This document shows, piece after piece, positions 14,459 to 14,878 of a stretch of 14,878 nt of DNA. Where the stretch lies: assembly GCA_002329405.1 (NCBI GenBank), contig DCTE01000018.1, positions 3,111 to 17,988 of the forward strand. The letters run 5' to 3'. The stretch's first letter is position 1. Each line of letters starts with the position of its first letter. A program made the position numbers and the translations under genes. Under the pieces are notes generated by a model. That model had not been told where the DNA came from, did not search any database, and worked only from the letters and a program-made list of their open reading frames with translations. Source of the DNA: Ruminococcaceae bacterium UBA1448 (lineage in GTDB: Bacteria; Bacillota; Clostridia; Oscillospirales; Ruminococcaceae).

Positions 14459-14567
14459 GCGGTAGGGAATGGAAGATTCAAGATCTTGCAGACTGATTCA
14501 TATATTGTGTTGTGGATAAAAATACCTGAAAGGGTATAGATTCGTACATAAAAAGGAGGTCTCTCGG
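14459..14567. promoter_or_regulatory. Short spacer with palindrome, hairpin and a strong ribosome binding site
   Basis: Contains a perfect 10-bp palindrome CAAGATCTTG (14479-14488), a 5-bp hairpin ATACC/GGTAT (14522-14537, 6-nt loop) and AAAGGAGGT (14552-14560), whose spacing of 7 nt to the ATG at 14568 is near ideal. A weak promoter may exist (TTGTGG 14510-14515, 19-bp spacer, TATAGA 14535-14540). I see no terminator after the sugar transferase, so the peptide may be co-transcribed with it. Confidence 0.4.
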
Positions 14568-14750
14568 ATGATCTATGAAAAAGCGCGGGCTGAACAGATT
14601 TTGTTTGATAACAGCGATGTGATTACAACCAGTGAGATTAACGGTGGTGAATCTGTAGAAGCGATGTCTTTATCTGCTGTGAATGACTGTCCTCTTGGGT
14701 TGTTTGGGAACACGGGAGGCAGCTGTCCATTCAACTGGATCACCAGCTGA
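14568..14750 (+). CDS. 60-aa RiPP-precursor-like peptide with GG motif
   Basis: A short protein with the strongest ribosome binding site in the window. Residues 1-22 (MIYEKARAEQILFDNSDVIT and on) form a charged, leader-like section of a kind I associate with short clostridial peptides that begin M-K/I-Y-E-K and contain DV-I-T-T-S. A Gly-Gly pair at 26-27 could be a leader-cleavage site. The remaining 33 residues form a small core: Cys41 and Cys53, GLFGNTGG (44-51), aromatic Phe46, Phe55 and Trp57, and a final Ser60. It has no signal peptide or membrane segment. Composition and context (PqqD-like, HprK-like and S26-like genes at the other end of the window) fit a modified peptide. I cannot name a family, and no modifying enzyme for the Cys or Gly residues is encoded nearby. 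It could also be an unmodified small structural or signalling peptide. Confidence 0.7.
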   Translation: MIYEKARAEQILFDNSDVITTSEINGGESVEAMSLSAVNDCPLGLFGNTGGSCPFNWITS

Positions 14751-14849
14751 TGGGCTGAGCAGACAGCTCGGACGGCTATGACGGTCGGCATGTTGCAGCC
14801 GGGCAATTGAAAAGACAGCGGCTGGCAGATGGATATTGAGGTTATGCGC

Positions 14850-14878
14850 ATGAAGGCAGGCAGGACTGACACCTACCT
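14850..14878 (+). CDS. Possible start of the next gene (runs off the window)
   Basis: GAGG at 14838-14841 lies 8 nt before an ATG at 14850, whose frame (MKAGRTDTY) stays open to the edge; in-frame ATGs at 14829 and 14844 are alternatives. Only nine complete codons are visible, so no product can be given. Confidence 0.25.

Noticed and set aside
1..14878. CRISPR array, tRNA, rRNA, insertion sequence or prophage genes
   Set aside because: No regularly spaced direct repeats, no tRNA-like or rRNA segments, and no transposase, integrase or terminal inverted repeats were seen.

Overview
The window looks like chromosome from a Gram-positive member of the Clostridia, most likely a gut Oscillospirales-type organism. 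The grounds are moderate-to-high GC genes separated by AT-rich promoter spacers, AGGAGG-type ribosome binding sites, near-consensus TTGACA/TATAAT promoters, and a Firmicute-style polysaccharide locus with separate Wzz-like and CpsD-like proteins. The taxon is inferred; there is no rRNA or other marker gene.

Layout. (1) Positions 1-1396, minus strand: an overlapping three-gene operon encoding an HPr-kinase/PEPCK-fold kinase homologue, a PqqD-like (RRE-fold) protein and an S26-type signal-peptidase-like protein that runs off the left edge. Its promoter lies at 1594-1622, leaving a leader of about 190 nt. (2) Positions 1397-2090: a divergent, mostly non-coding region with back-to-back promoters. 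(3) Positions 2091-12441, plus strand: a long, mostly tightly packed polysaccharide cluster. In order it encodes a GT4 glycosyltransferase, an 864-residue membrane-anchored GH5 hydrolase with an unusual Lys/Ala-rich cytoplasmic repeat region, a CpsD/BY-kinase homologue lacking the usual P-loop lysine, a secreted C-terminally anchored Ig-like protein, a Wzz-like co-polymerase, a Wzy-like polymerase, a Wzx-like flippase and a membrane-anchored metallophosphoesterase. (4) Positions 12442-13075: a 634-bp regulatory gap with phased direct repeats, an inverted repeat, a strong promoter and a leader of about 350 nt. (5) Positions 13076-14458: the initiating polyprenyl-phosphate sugar-1-phosphate transferase. 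(6) Positions 14568-14750: a 60-aa peptide with a very strong ribosome binding site, a GG motif and a Cys/Gly-rich tail, which resembles a RiPP (ribosomally made, modified peptide) precursor. A further gene may begin at about 14850.

How it fits together. The sugar transferase and GT4 enzyme would start a lipid-linked repeat unit on the cytoplasmic face. Wzx would flip it, Wzy would polymerise it outside, and the Wzz-like and CpsD-like proteins would set chain length. The GH5 enzyme and the Ig-like protein would act on or bind the polymer at the outer face of the membrane. The kinase/PqqD/peptidase operon is typical of peptide-maturation systems. With the 60-aa peptide it flanks the polysaccharide genes on both sides, so the most interesting hypothesis here is a peptide-modification and leader-cleavage system coupled to exopolysaccharide production. 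This is inference from gene content, not shown by the sequence.
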